Origin: a bacterium
GTDB lineage: Bacteria > Bacillota_A > Clostridia > Lachnospirales > Lachnospiraceae
NCBI GenBank assembly: GCA_004562915.1
Contig: SFQZ01000022.1
Span: forward strand, 1 to 39,623
DNA length: 39,623 nt
Reading direction: 5' to 3'
Part shown: one piece after another, positions 32,900 through 39,577 of the stretch
How the letters are laid out: every line of letters starts with the position of its first letter
Position numbering within the stretch: the first letter of the stretch is position 1
Notes under the pieces: model-generated
Database searches by the model: none
Told to the model about the DNA's origin: nothing
What the model saw: only the letters and a program-made list of their open reading frames with translations
Position numbers and translations under genes: made by a program

Positions 32900-33104
32900 C
32901 CTGATCCTTCTTTTGCTTTTTCACGATTAATTCTTCATACTTGAGCTGATACTCAATCAGTCGTGGAATATATTCCGGCGGTCTCCTGCGTCCTGCCTCC
33001 CAATCCTCTATCGTTCTCAGAGGAATTCCAATATGTATTGAAAAATCTTTCCTGGTCATTCCTGTTTGTTCCCTAAGGCCCCGTATTTTATCTGCAGATT
33101 CCAT
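32886..33104 (-). CDS. XRE-type small DNA-binding protein (copy A, decayed cassette)
   Basis: 72 residues with one helix-turn-helix: IRGLREQTGMTRKDFSIHIG then IPLRTIEDWEAGRRRPPEYI, and a lysine-rich tail. It is a paralog of the protein at 34412-34669; both share IPLR..E.WEAGRR.PEY. Such proteins occur as partners or antitoxin-like regulators of RhuM/Fic genes. The frame is intact although its partner gene is broken. No consensus promoter is evident upstream. Confidence 0.75.
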   Translation of the reverse strand: MESADKIRGLREQTGMTRKDFSIHIGIPLRTIEDWEAGRRRPPEYIPRLIEYQLKYEELIVKKQKKDQDAEK

Positions 33105-33199
33105 TATTTCTGAACACCTCCATGTAATGTTTCATTCATCATATCACATCTCTCCAGTTTTCGCAATGCGTGGTTTTAAAATTTAAAAATAAATACTTT

Positions 33200-33251
33200 T
33201 TGTACATAAAAGCAGGCAACACAATGACATAGTCACCCCATCGCCTGCTTT
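33200..33251 (-). terminator. Terminator-like hairpin between SpoIVB fragment 1 and XRE copy A
   Basis: On the minus strand AAAGCAGGC pairs perfectly with GCCTGCTTT (9 bp) around a 25-base loop and is followed by TA. The arm itself ends in TTTT. It would end transcripts coming from the SpoIVB fragment side. Confidence 0.55.
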
Positions 33252-33263
33252 ACAATCATTCTG

Positions 33264-33362
33264 TTATTTTATCGCATCAACAAATCGACATACTTTTTTT
33301 GCCATGGTCTCATCTTCCAGGCAAGCGCCGGTAAATATGGAGCTGCACAGGTTATACCATCC
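33264..33362 (-). pseudogene. Possible gene-end fragment of unknown origin
   Basis: Between SpoIVB fragment 1 and the hairpin, one minus-strand frame reads SSIFTGACLEDETMAKKVC and RFVDAIK to a stop at 33264, with a TGA upstream at about 33363. The composition looks protein-like. It has no start site of its own, and I do not recognise it. The rest of the gap 33105-33400 shows nothing beyond the hairpin. Confidence 0.25.
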
Positions 33363-33399
33363 ACATCATACCATTGATCCGGTATTCTTCTGGTACTGT

Positions 33400-33531
33400 T
33401 TATTCCGCCGCATCCAGCATGTTCTCAATAAAAATCCCATATCCCCTTGTCGGGTCATTCACCAATACATGTGTCACCGCTCCCACCAGCTTTCCATCCT
33501 GGATGATCGGGCTGCCGCTCACGAGTGATTG
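33400..33531 (-). pseudogene. SpoIVB C-terminal fragment 1
   Basis: A minus-strand frame open from a TGA at 33532-33534 reads SGSPIIQDGKLVGAVTHVLV then NDPTRGYGIFIENML and DAAE to a stop at 33400. SGSPI.Q.GK..GAVTHV is the catalytic-serine region of the SpoIVB (S55) signalling protease, and the end is its C-terminus. All upstream parts of the gene (PDZ and N-terminus) are missing. It lies between the two XRE-RhuM cassettes. Confidence 0.85.
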
Positions 33532-33549
33532 TCATTAAGGACAACATTT

Positions 33550-34425
33550 TTATTGCATGCAATTCATTATCACGCTGATCATCATTTCTTTTTCTTCAGG
33601 CCTCGATTCAGCAATCATGATCGTGAGGGCAACCAATGTTGAATCCTCTATCTTCTTTTTCCCGTCTACAAACAACGCATTATTCTTATCCAGAAAATAC
33701 AAAAACATGGTTGCTGCAATTCTTTTATTTCCATCAAAAAAACTATGATTCTTCGTTACAAAGTATAAAAGATTGGCTGCATAAATATTTCCGATACTGC
33801 CTTTGAAGGAATCATCTTTCTCTTTACCGAACAGATCCGATTCGTCCCCAAATCGCATACTCTGAATTACCTCCATACATTCTTCATATTGAAGAACATA
33901 TGTTGTTTCATTTCCTTTCGGGCGAGTCATGTTCTGGTGATCGTAGGAATCCAACAGATCAAGTGCATTGCTGTACTTTTCAATTACGGAAAGCACCTGT
34001 TTGCTGTCCAGTTCATTCTCCGTCCTTTTCATAATTCGTATCACTTCCCCCAGCTGTCTGATACGATTATCATTCACTGCATACCCTTTCAATATGTACT
34101 GTTTTAATACGGAATTAGCCCAACGGCGAAATTCCACACCACGTTTGGATTTCACACGATAGCCAACGGAGATGATGACATCTAATGTATAAAATGGAAC
34201 TAATTGCTTTACACCTTCAACACGCTTTTTTTGCGTGTTGTTAATTTTATCCACTTCTGATTCCGAAAAAACATTATTTATATGTTTTCGAATTGTCTTT
34301 TCATCTCGCTCAAATAGTAACGCCATTTGATTAGCGCTCAGCCACACCGTTTCACTTTCTACATTAACCTCTAACTTTATCTGATGATCTTCTGTTTCAA
34401 AAATTATGATTTCATTCCTGTTCAT
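33550..34425 (-). CDS. RhuM family protein with C-terminal Fic/Doc domain
   Basis: 291 residues from the ATG at 34425 (GGAAGG 6 bases upstream; a TTG one codon earlier is weaker). Residues 1-160 are the RhuM-type region (VWLSANQMALLFERDEKTIRKHI, a winged-helix-like part, then GYRVKSKRGVEFRRWANSVL). The C-terminal part has a Fic/Doc core HSFFDGNKRIAA (about 227-238). The G-N-K-R ending is closer to Doc kinases and some Fic proteins than to the classical HPFxxGNGR. Fic/Doc proteins modify target proteins by AMP or phosphate transfer. The gene overlaps the XRE gene by 14 bases, so the pair is probably a toxin-antitoxin-like or defence unit. The target is unknown. Confidence 0.85.
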   Translation of the reverse strand: MNRNEIIIFETEDHQIKLEVNVESETVWLSANQMALLFERDEKTIRKHINNVFSESEVDKINNTQKKRVEGVKQLVPFYTLDVIISVGYRVKSKRGVEFRRWANSVLKQYILKGYAVNDNRIRQLGEVIRIMKRTENELDSKQVLSVIEKYSNALDLLDSYDHQNMTRPKGNETTYVLQYEECMEVIQSMRFGDESDLFGKEKDDSFKGSIGNIYAANLLYFVTKNHSFFDGNKRIAATMFLYFLDKNNALFVDGKKKIEDSTLVALTIMIAESRPEEKEMMISVIMNCMQ

Positions 34426-34669
34426 CAAACACCTTCCTTTCCATTTCTTCTTTCATCCCATTTTTCTCCAGATATTGATTCATTTTTACATAATATATCA
34501 ACATCCGAAGCAGATACTCAGGCATTTTCCTTCTGCCTGCTTCCCATTCTTCCAAATTGCGAAGCGGGATACCTATATACTCTGAAAATGCTTTTCTGCT
34601 CAAGTCTAAACCGGCTCTGATTCTCTTTAACTTATCTGCCTGTTCTTGTAATTCTTCTCTTTTTTCCAT
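34412..34669 (-). CDS. XRE-type small DNA-binding protein (copy B, intact cassette)
   Basis: 85 residues: a charged N-terminal helix, then a helix-turn-helix (RIRAGLDLSRKAFSEYIGIP, LRNLEEWEAGRRKMPEYLLR) and a charged helical tail. The length and position, just before and overlapping the RhuM-Fic gene, fit an autoregulatory antitoxin or a partner. Only a weak ribosome site (GAGG) is seen. The terminator hairpin at 34692-34720 lies directly upstream. I saw no consensus promoter between that hairpin and the start. Confidence 0.8.
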   Translation of the reverse strand: MEKREELQEQADKLKRIRAGLDLSRKAFSEYIGIPLRNLEEWEAGRRKMPEYLLRMLIYYVKMNQYLEKNGMKEEMERKVFDEQE

Positions 34670-34691
34670 GATAAAACCTCATTTTGCGCAA

Positions 34692-34720
34692 AATAAAACC
34701 ACCTTTTCGGTGGTTTTATT
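34692..34720 (-). terminator. Terminator after SpoIVB fragment 2
   Basis: AATAAAACCACC pairs perfectly with GGTGGTTTTATT (12 bp, 5-base loop). On the minus strand it is followed by TTG within a T-rich arm. It lies 23 bases after the SpoIVB fragment stop, the position of a normal spoIVB terminator. Confidence 0.7.
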
Positions 34721-34742
34721 CTACAATATCTGAACCATTTTG

Positions 34743-34913
34743 TCAATGCTCCAGCATATTCTCGATAAAAATTCCGTACCCCCTCGTCGGGTCATTGACC
34801 AGCACATGGGTAACGGCTCCCACCAGCTTCCCGTTCTGGATGATCGGGCTGCCGCTCATTCCCCGTACAATCCCACTTCTATCAAGGTAGTCATGCGAAC
34901 TGCGTATTTTTAA
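34743..34913 (-). pseudogene. SpoIVB C-terminal fragment 2
   Basis: A minus-strand frame open from a TAG at 34914-34916 reads SGIVRGMSGSPIIQNGKLVG, then AVTHVLVNDPTRGYGIFIEN and MLEH, with a stop at 34743. The GIV.GMSGSPI.Q catalytic-serine motif identifies the SpoIVB S55 protease; about 40-45 residues of its C-terminus remain. Upstream codons (KIRSSHDYLD) may still be SpoIVB or the junction. The rest of the gene is absent up to the AraC gene. The gap 34917-35004 is AT-rich and shows no other signal. Confidence 0.85.
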
Positions 34914-35004
34914 CTAGAAGCTGTCGAGTTCTTTTGCAAAGATAAAATAACAATTAAGGTTTAAATGTATTTATTATTCTATCATTTACTTCAGCAAATG
35001 CCTC

Positions 35005-35868
35005 TCATTTTAGTGGAAAACAAATGTCGATTTCCATATATCCATCATCACCTACGTTTCGATATATATCAAGTATCGGTCTTTCATCAAGCTGATTTCC
35101 GGTCTTTGAAAGCCACCTGCAGAACATCTCCTGATATACCATAAAGAGAAATTGTGGAAATCCCTTAAAATGATAAACTGCATATTTACCGCCATCAAAG
35201 GTATGAGTCAAGATACTGGTATCCTCTTTCAGCACCGGGTGGTCCGGTGAAATTGTCTGGCACAGTTCATACATGCATCTGTCTTCATCCGTAATTGACG
35301 GATCATCAATGGTACATTCAATATAAAGCGTATCTTCTGAAGACAAATGTTCATACTTTTTAATAAACTTACACCATTCTTCCGGCAGATTATGATAATT
35401 GCCTTTCTTACGCTCATACACAACCATAAAGCTGTTAAGATACTCGACCGTAATCAGTTTTTCCGACTCTTCTAATTCGTCAAGTGATATCCCATGTGCA
35501 AAAGAATTCCGTTCCACCATTTGTTCACTGAGCTTCCTGAAATCAGCCGGAGTTACATTCAGATGTTTCTTAAATGCCGTTGCAAAATTAGAAGACGAAT
35601 ATCCATAATCTACACCAATTTCTGTAATGCTTTTATCCTTTTCTACTTTAAGTCTCCAGGCACTTCTTTCAAGCCGGACACGTTTGATAAACTGATACAA
35701 TGCTTCATCGGTATCCTCTTTAAACATTCGCATAAGATGATATTTTGAATAAGAACAATGTCTGGCCACATCATCCACCGTAATTTCTTCATCTATATTT
35801 TCAAATATATAACTAATCGCTTTGTTGATCACTGCACTTCGAATCGTAGTGCTGTCTTTCTCATCCAC
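35005..35868 (-). CDS. AraC family regulator with GyrI-like effector domain
   Basis: 287 residues. The N-terminus has two AraC helix-turn-helix motifs (VDDVARHCSYSKYHLMRMFK and SITEIGVDYGYSSSNFATAFKK, residues about 25-110). From about 125 follows a GyrI-like/SOUL-type ligand domain, ending GDDGYMEIDICFPL. This architecture (Rob/SoxS-like plus GyrI) often controls drug efflux. The gene starts 6 bases after the stop of the MATE transporter, so the two are probably co-transcribed and the transporter is its likely target. Confidence 0.88.
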   Translation of the reverse strand: MDEKDSTTIRSAVINKAISYIFENIDEEITVDDVARHCSYSKYHLMRMFKEDTDEALYQFIKRVRLERSAWRLKVEKDKSITEIGVDYGYSSSNFATAFKKHLNVTPADFRKLSEQMVERNSFAHGISLDELEESEKLITVEYLNSFMVVYERKKGNYHNLPEEWCKFIKKYEHLSSEDTLYIECTIDDPSITDEDRCMYELCQTISPDHPVLKEDTSILTHTFDGGKYAVYHFKGFPQFLFMVYQEMFCRWLSKTGNQLDERPILDIYRNVGDDGYMEIDICFPLK

Positions 35869-35874
35869 TGCAGA

Positions 35875-37200
35875 TCACCTGCTTTCCATCATCTTCTTTT
35901 GTTTAGTGATCAGCCATGCCGAAACGATCGCTGTCAAAGCTTCTGTCGCCGGAGCCGCCATCCATACTCCTGTCATTCCCCATATAGCCGGGAAGATGAA
36001 TGTAAATGCAAGAAGAAGAATCATTCCTCTTAGAGACGATATCAGAGCAGAACTTAACGCATCACCGCAGCTGGTAAAATACATCGAATTTATCACATCA
36101 TATCCCATAATCAGAAATGTAACAGCGTAAAATCGAAATCCTGCGGATACCATATCTGCTACACTGCTGCTGCATCCAAACATACCTGCGTAACTTCTCC
36201 CTAATACGAAAAAGCATACTGCAAACAAAGCGCCTATTCCAAATAATATCTTATTCGTCAGAATGCGCAGCTGCATTGCTGTTTTCTGTTCCTTCGCGCC
36301 CCAGCAAACACTTACAAGAGTCGTCAGCCCCTGTCCGAAACCAATAGCAATCATGCTGTATCCGTATACTGTAAACCCAAGAATCGTGAACGCAGCAACC
36401 CCCTCTGCTCCAACATATTTCATCAACACATAGTTAAATGCAAACATAGATATTGCACTTGCCATCTCCCCGATAAATTCAGAGGAACCATTAAAAATGG
36501 TTTCTTTATTCACTGCTCTGTCAAATCTGTAATGTCTAAAACGTATGCCTGCTGACAGTCTAATGAAATATATAAACTGAACAATAACTGCAATCACCTG
36601 CACGATAAGTGATGCTATAGCACTTCCCTGTACTCCCATCGCCAATCTGCCTACCAGAATGTCATCAAGGATTGCATTTAGAATACAACTTATGATACTT
36701 ACAAGCATGCACACCTGAGGTTTTCCATCCACGCGGATAAACATTCCAAATATGGTTCCAATCACCATCAGCGGATAATTGAAAAGCATGATCCTATAGT
36801 ACCCGGTAAAGTATGCGGACAGATTCCCGTCTGCTCTCAATACCTTTAGGATAGGAGCAAACAACCCTAATATTACTAGTGATGCTAATATACATATCAC
36901 CGTGGCCGTTACAATCGTCTGTGAAAACACTTCGGAGGCCTTGCGTTCATCCTTTGCTCCAAGCAGTCTTCCACAGATTACCGTTCCACTAACACCGATG
37001 CATAACCCTACGCCCAGGTAAAAGTAAAGAATCGGTAATCCCAGATTAATGGCTGCCAGCGCATCTTCACCTACATAATTGCCAGTGAAATAACCGTCAG
37101 TTATTGTGATTACCGTTTCCAAAAGCATTGCTATGATACTTGGGATTGAAAACCGAAGGATAGTCTTAAGTTTATTTTCTTTGATTTGATTCATATCCAT
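35875..37200 (-). CDS. MATE family multidrug/sodium-type exporter
   Basis: 441 residues with 12 predicted membrane segments. It starts LRFSIPSIIAMLLETVITITDGYFTGNYVG, the usual MATE N-terminus, with GVGLCIGVSGTVICGRLLGA in the first half and the matching FGQGLTTLVSVCWGAKEQ in the second. MATE proteins export cationic drugs or metabolites in exchange for Na+ or H+; the substrate is unknown. AAAGGAGAG precedes the ATG. A TATAAT-like box lies at 37228-37233 without a well-spaced -35, as often seen in activator-dependent promoters. Confidence 0.9.
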   Translation of the reverse strand: MDMNQIKENKLKTILRFSIPSIIAMLLETVITITDGYFTGNYVGEDALAAINLGLPILYFYLGVGLCIGVSGTVICGRLLGAKDERKASEVFSQTIVTATVICILASLVILGLFAPILKVLRADGNLSAYFTGYYRIMLFNYPLMVIGTIFGMFIRVDGKPQVCMLVSIISCILNAILDDILVGRLAMGVQGSAIASLIVQVIAVIVQFIYFIRLSAGIRFRHYRFDRAVNKETIFNGSSEFIGEMASAISMFAFNYVLMKYVGAEGVAAFTILGFTVYGYSMIAIGFGQGLTTLVSVCWGAKEQKTAMQLRILTNKILFGIGALFAVCFFVLGRSYAGMFGCSSSVADMVSAGFRFYAVTFLIMGYDVINSMYFTSCGDALSSALISSLRGMILLLAFTFIFPAIWGMTGVWMAAPATEALTAIVSAWLITKQKKMMESR

Positions 37201-37227
37201 AATTACATCTCTCCTTTACAGAATTCC

Positions 37228-37233
37228 ATTATA
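37228..37233 (-). promoter_or_regulatory. -10 box of the MATE-AraC unit
   Basis: A perfect TATAAT on the minus strand, 28 bases before the ATG. The nearest TTGAGC is 21 bases upstream, too far for an unaided promoter, which may point to activation by the AraC protein. The rest of 37234-37424 holds no gene and no signal I recognise. Confidence 0.4.
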
Positions 37234-37424
37234 GAGTGGGAATAATTAACGAAGGCTCAAAAACCCAGTAATATCAAGGTTTTTCGGACTTCGACCACCC
37301 CTTTTGATAACAATTTGATAACACCCTTTGAAGCACCCTTTATTCTATATCCCGTATGGTTTGCAGGTTATCAGAATAAACAATGCGTGGATTGGGACTA
37401 ATGTAACCGTATTATAAGACGATG

Positions 37425-37466
37425 AAAGCCCTTAACTGTGGATAACGCAGTTAAGGGCTTTTTGTC
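37425..37466 (+). terminator. Strong terminator hairpin at the edge of the integrative module
   Basis: AAAGCCCTTAACTG pairs perfectly with CAGTTAAGGGCTTT (14 bp, 9-base loop), followed by TTTG on the plus strand. It lies 5-10 bases after the stop of the minus-strand XRE gene and could stop transcription in both directions. Confidence 0.7.
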
Positions 37467-37470
37467 GTCT

Positions 37471-37998
37471 TTATTTGTCTTTTAAGTGGTCTTTGAATGC
37501 TTCGACCATTGCATCGCTGAGTTCTTGTGAAGGGACTTTAACCCATCCGCTTTCGGTATCGAACTTAGGATAGTTGTAACGCCAACGGTCATATTCCTCT
37601 TTGGAGATTTCGCCGTTTCTGTACTTTTCAGCTTGCTTCTGCCAAGCAGCAAAGTATTTCTGAATAGAAGCGTTGCTACCTACTCTGCCGTCAAGACGGA
37701 TACAAACTTCATCATCGACCTTGTCGATCTTGAAGCCGTAAATATCCTCTAATGTAAAAAGCGTATGCATAAGACCGAGTTCGCTGTCAATGTCCGGTAC
37801 GGTCAAAGCCAAAGGCGAAACCTCTAATACTTGTGCAAGCGATTGCGTTAAATCTGCTTTGGGTGTTCTTGAGCCGGACTCATATTGAGCCATACGAATG
37901 TCGGCGGTCTTTTCGGGAAAACCGACAGCAATACCGAGCCACTTTTGAGTCATACCTTTTAGGTTACGCAAAAAACGTATTCTTTCACCGATTGCCAT
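37471..37998 (-). CDS. XRE family regulator of the integrative element
   Basis: 175 residues from the ATG at 37998 (GGAGAAGAT upstream). The longer frame to 38142 crosses the promoter and is not coding. An N-terminal helix-turn-helix (RIRFLRNLKGMTQKWLGIAV... then DIRMAQYESGSRTPKADL) is followed by a sensor-like region. A C-terminal KYRNGEISKEEYDRWRYNYP helix is common in regulators beside integrases of clostridial integrative elements. It is divergent from the excisionase-integrase unit and probably controls it. Codon use is more GC-rich than in neighbouring chromosome genes. Confidence 0.82.
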   Translation of the reverse strand: MAIGERIRFLRNLKGMTQKWLGIAVGFPEKTADIRMAQYESGSRTPKADLTQSLAQVLEVSPLALTVPDIDSELGLMHTLFTLEDIYGFKIDKVDDEVCIRLDGRVGSNASIQKYFAAWQKQAEKYRNGEISKEEYDRWRYNYPKFDTESGWVKVPSQELSDAMVEAFKDHLKDK

Positions 37999-38031
37999 AG
38001 TTATCTTCTCCAATCTATGTGCTGTGAACAT

Positions 38032-38061
38032 AGTATAGCATATACGCTTGGGCGTTGTCAA
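38032..38061 (-). promoter_or_regulatory. Promoter of the element's XRE gene
   Basis: Perfect TTGACA (minus strand, 38056-38061), an 18-base spacer and TATACT (38032-38037), about 34 bases before the ATG. Confidence 0.65.
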
Positions 38062-38103
38062 GATAACCAAAGCAAAAAAGTTAAATATTTTCTTGCAAAC
38101 CTC

Positions 38104-38132
38104 TTGACTTAACGGAATTTGCTTGGTATAAT
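38104..38132 (+). promoter_or_regulatory. Promoter of the leader-excisionase-integrase unit
   Basis: TTGACT (38104-38109), a 17-base spacer and a perfect TATAAT (38127-38132). It produces a leader of about 200 bases. It faces away from the XRE promoter, and the two -35 boxes are about 42 bases apart. Confidence 0.78.
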
Positions 38133-38138
38133 GGTTAA

Positions 38139-38335
38139 ACAAATACCGTTAGTGTATTTGCAGAAAATTAAATGACCGTCCGATCAAGCACAAACCGCCA
38201 AGACCTTCCGAAAGGAAGTGAGCGCTCCGTAAGGGGACTGCACAGCGCCCATCGACAAGTGGGAATGCCTGCAGGAACTTGTGACGGCAGAACGGCAGCA
38301 CAAATCACAATTACTATTAAGAAAGGAAGATCAGA
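38139..38335 (+). ncRNA. GC-rich, probably structured leader RNA before the excisionase gene
   Basis: The segment between the plus-strand promoter and the excisionase start is GC-rich. It contains a perfect CTTCC-GAAA-GGAAG hairpin (38205-38218) with a GNRA loop and a second short stem CTCC-GTAA-GGGG (38225-38236), also with a GNRA loop. It also has repeated GGCAG units near 38285-38298. An open frame of 62 codons (38172-38360) crosses it but has no ribosome site and odd composition, so coding is unlikely. It may be a regulatory leader or a small RNA of the element. I cannot match it to a known class. Confidence 0.45.
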
Positions 38336-38524
38336 ATGGAAAACAAATTTATGCGAGTAGAAGAAGTTGCGGAAGTCCTCGAAGTTTCAACTTCATTCGC
38401 CTATAAGGTCATAAGACAGTTGAACGATGAGTTAAAAGCTAAAGGCTTCATAACAATCGCAGGGCGTATCAACCGAGAGTATTTCTACGAAAGACTTTAT
38501 CACAATGGAAAGGTGGTGATATAA
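38336..38524 (+). CDS. Excisionase-like helix-turn-helix protein
   Basis: 62 residues with a MerR/Xis-type winged helix: FMRVEEVAEVLEVSTSFAYK then VIRQLNDELKAKGFITIAGRINREYF. AGAAAGGAAG precedes the ATG. The stop directly abuts the integrase ATG (TAAATG), so the two are coupled. Proteins of this kind bend DNA at the element ends and push the integrase towards excision. Confidence 0.82.
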   Translation: MENKFMRVEEVAEVLEVSTSFAYKVIRQLNDELKAKGFITIAGRINREYFYERLYHNGKVVI

Positions 38525-39577
38525 ATGCCGGTATACAAGAGCGACAACGGCACTTGGTATGTCCTTACCCGATATTTAGATTGGAAGGGCGAACGCAAGC
38601 AGAAATGCAAGCGAGGATTTGAAACAAGAAAAGAAGCAGTCGAATGGGAGCGTACCTTTCAGCAGCAGAACGCCGCCGATATGGATATGACCTTTGAAGC
38701 CTTCTTTGAGCTTTATGCAAACGATATTAAGCCCCGCTTGAAAGAAAACACTTGGCTGACCAAAGAGCATATCGTGGAAACCAAGATTATGCCTTACTTT
38801 GCAAAGCGAATTATCAGCGAGATAACCACGAAGGATGTTATGGCGTGGCAGAATGAACTGCTTGCCTACCGTGACGAAAACCGCAAGCCATATTCGCAGA
38901 CCTATCTCAAGACCGTCCACAATCAACTCAGCGCCATTTTTAACCACGCTGTCAGACACTATGACCTTCGTTCCAACCCCGCTTCCAAAGCCGGAAATAT
39001 GGGCACAGAGGAACGCAAGGAAATGAAGTTTTGGACAAAAGACGAGTATAAAAAGTTTGCGGATGAAATGATGGACAAACCCGTTTCCTACTATGCTTTT
39101 GAGGTTTTATATTGGTGCGGCATCCGTGAAGGCGAACTGTTGGCATTAACCTCTGCCGATTTCGATTTTGTAAAAGGTACGCTTACCATTAACAAATCCT
39201 ATCAGCGTTTGAAAGGGCGGGATGTGATTACCACACCTAAAACCAAGAAAAGCAACCGTACCATTAAAATGCCGCAGTTTCTTTGTGAAGAAATGCAGGA
39301 TTATCTCGGTATGCTCTACGGCGTGGGCAAAAAAGACCGCATTTTCAATATCTCAAAGCATTATTTGAGCAGAGAGATGGAGCGTGGCTCAAAAGCCGCA
39401 GGGGTAAAGCGTATTCGTATTCACGATCTCAGACACAGCCATATTTCCCTTTTAATTGATATGGGATTTTCGGCGGTGGCAATCGCTGACCGTGTAGGAC
39501 ACGAAAGCATTGAGATAACCTACCGATATTATGGAAAGCAAGTACTTATGGAAAGCGATGTCCTTAAGTCTGCATAG
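38525..39577 (+). CDS. int: Tyrosine recombinase (element integrase)
   Basis: 350 residues. The N-terminus (1-50; YKSDNGTWYVLTRYLDWKGE) is an AP2-like arm-site-binding domain. Residues 55-155 are the SAM-like core-binding domain. The catalytic domain has R201 (CGIREGEL), K239 in the beta-hairpin, H300-xx-R303 (IHDLRHSH), H326 (GHESIEIT) and nucleophile Y336. All residues of the tyrosine recombinase set are present, so it should be active. It closely follows the excisionase-like gene. This type inserts integrative and conjugative elements of Firmicutes; the target site is not visible here. Confidence 0.95.
   Translation: MPVYKSDNGTWYVLTRYLDWKGERKQKCKRGFETRKEAVEWERTFQQQNAADMDMTFEAFFELYANDIKPRLKENTWLTKEHIVETKIMPYFAKRIISEITTKDVMAWQNELLAYRDENRKPYSQTYLKTVHNQLSAIFNHAVRHYDLRSNPASKAGNMGTEERKEMKFWTKDEYKKFADEMMDKPVSYYAFEVLYWCGIREGELLALTSADFDFVKGTLTINKSYQRLKGRDVITTPKTKKSNRTIKMPQFLCEEMQDYLGMLYGVGKKDRIFNISKHYLSREMERGSKAAGVKRIRIHDLRHSHISLLIDMGFSAVAIADRVGHESIEITYRYYGKQVLMESDVLKSA

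Noticed and set aside
33163..37390. Shared CAATGCGTGG at about 33163 and 37381 as possible attachment repeats
   Set aside because: Only 10 bases match and the flanks differ; this is expected by chance at this scale.
37260..37420. Gap before the integrative module as a possible attachment site or integrase gene tail
   Set aside because: The words (GATAAC repeats, CACCCTTT repeats) are suggestive, but no frame or direct repeat partner could be supported from the window.
38172..38360. 62-codon frame upstream of the excisionase-like gene
   Set aside because: No ribosome site, unusual composition, overlaps the start of the real gene, and lies over hairpins. Kept only as a structured leader.
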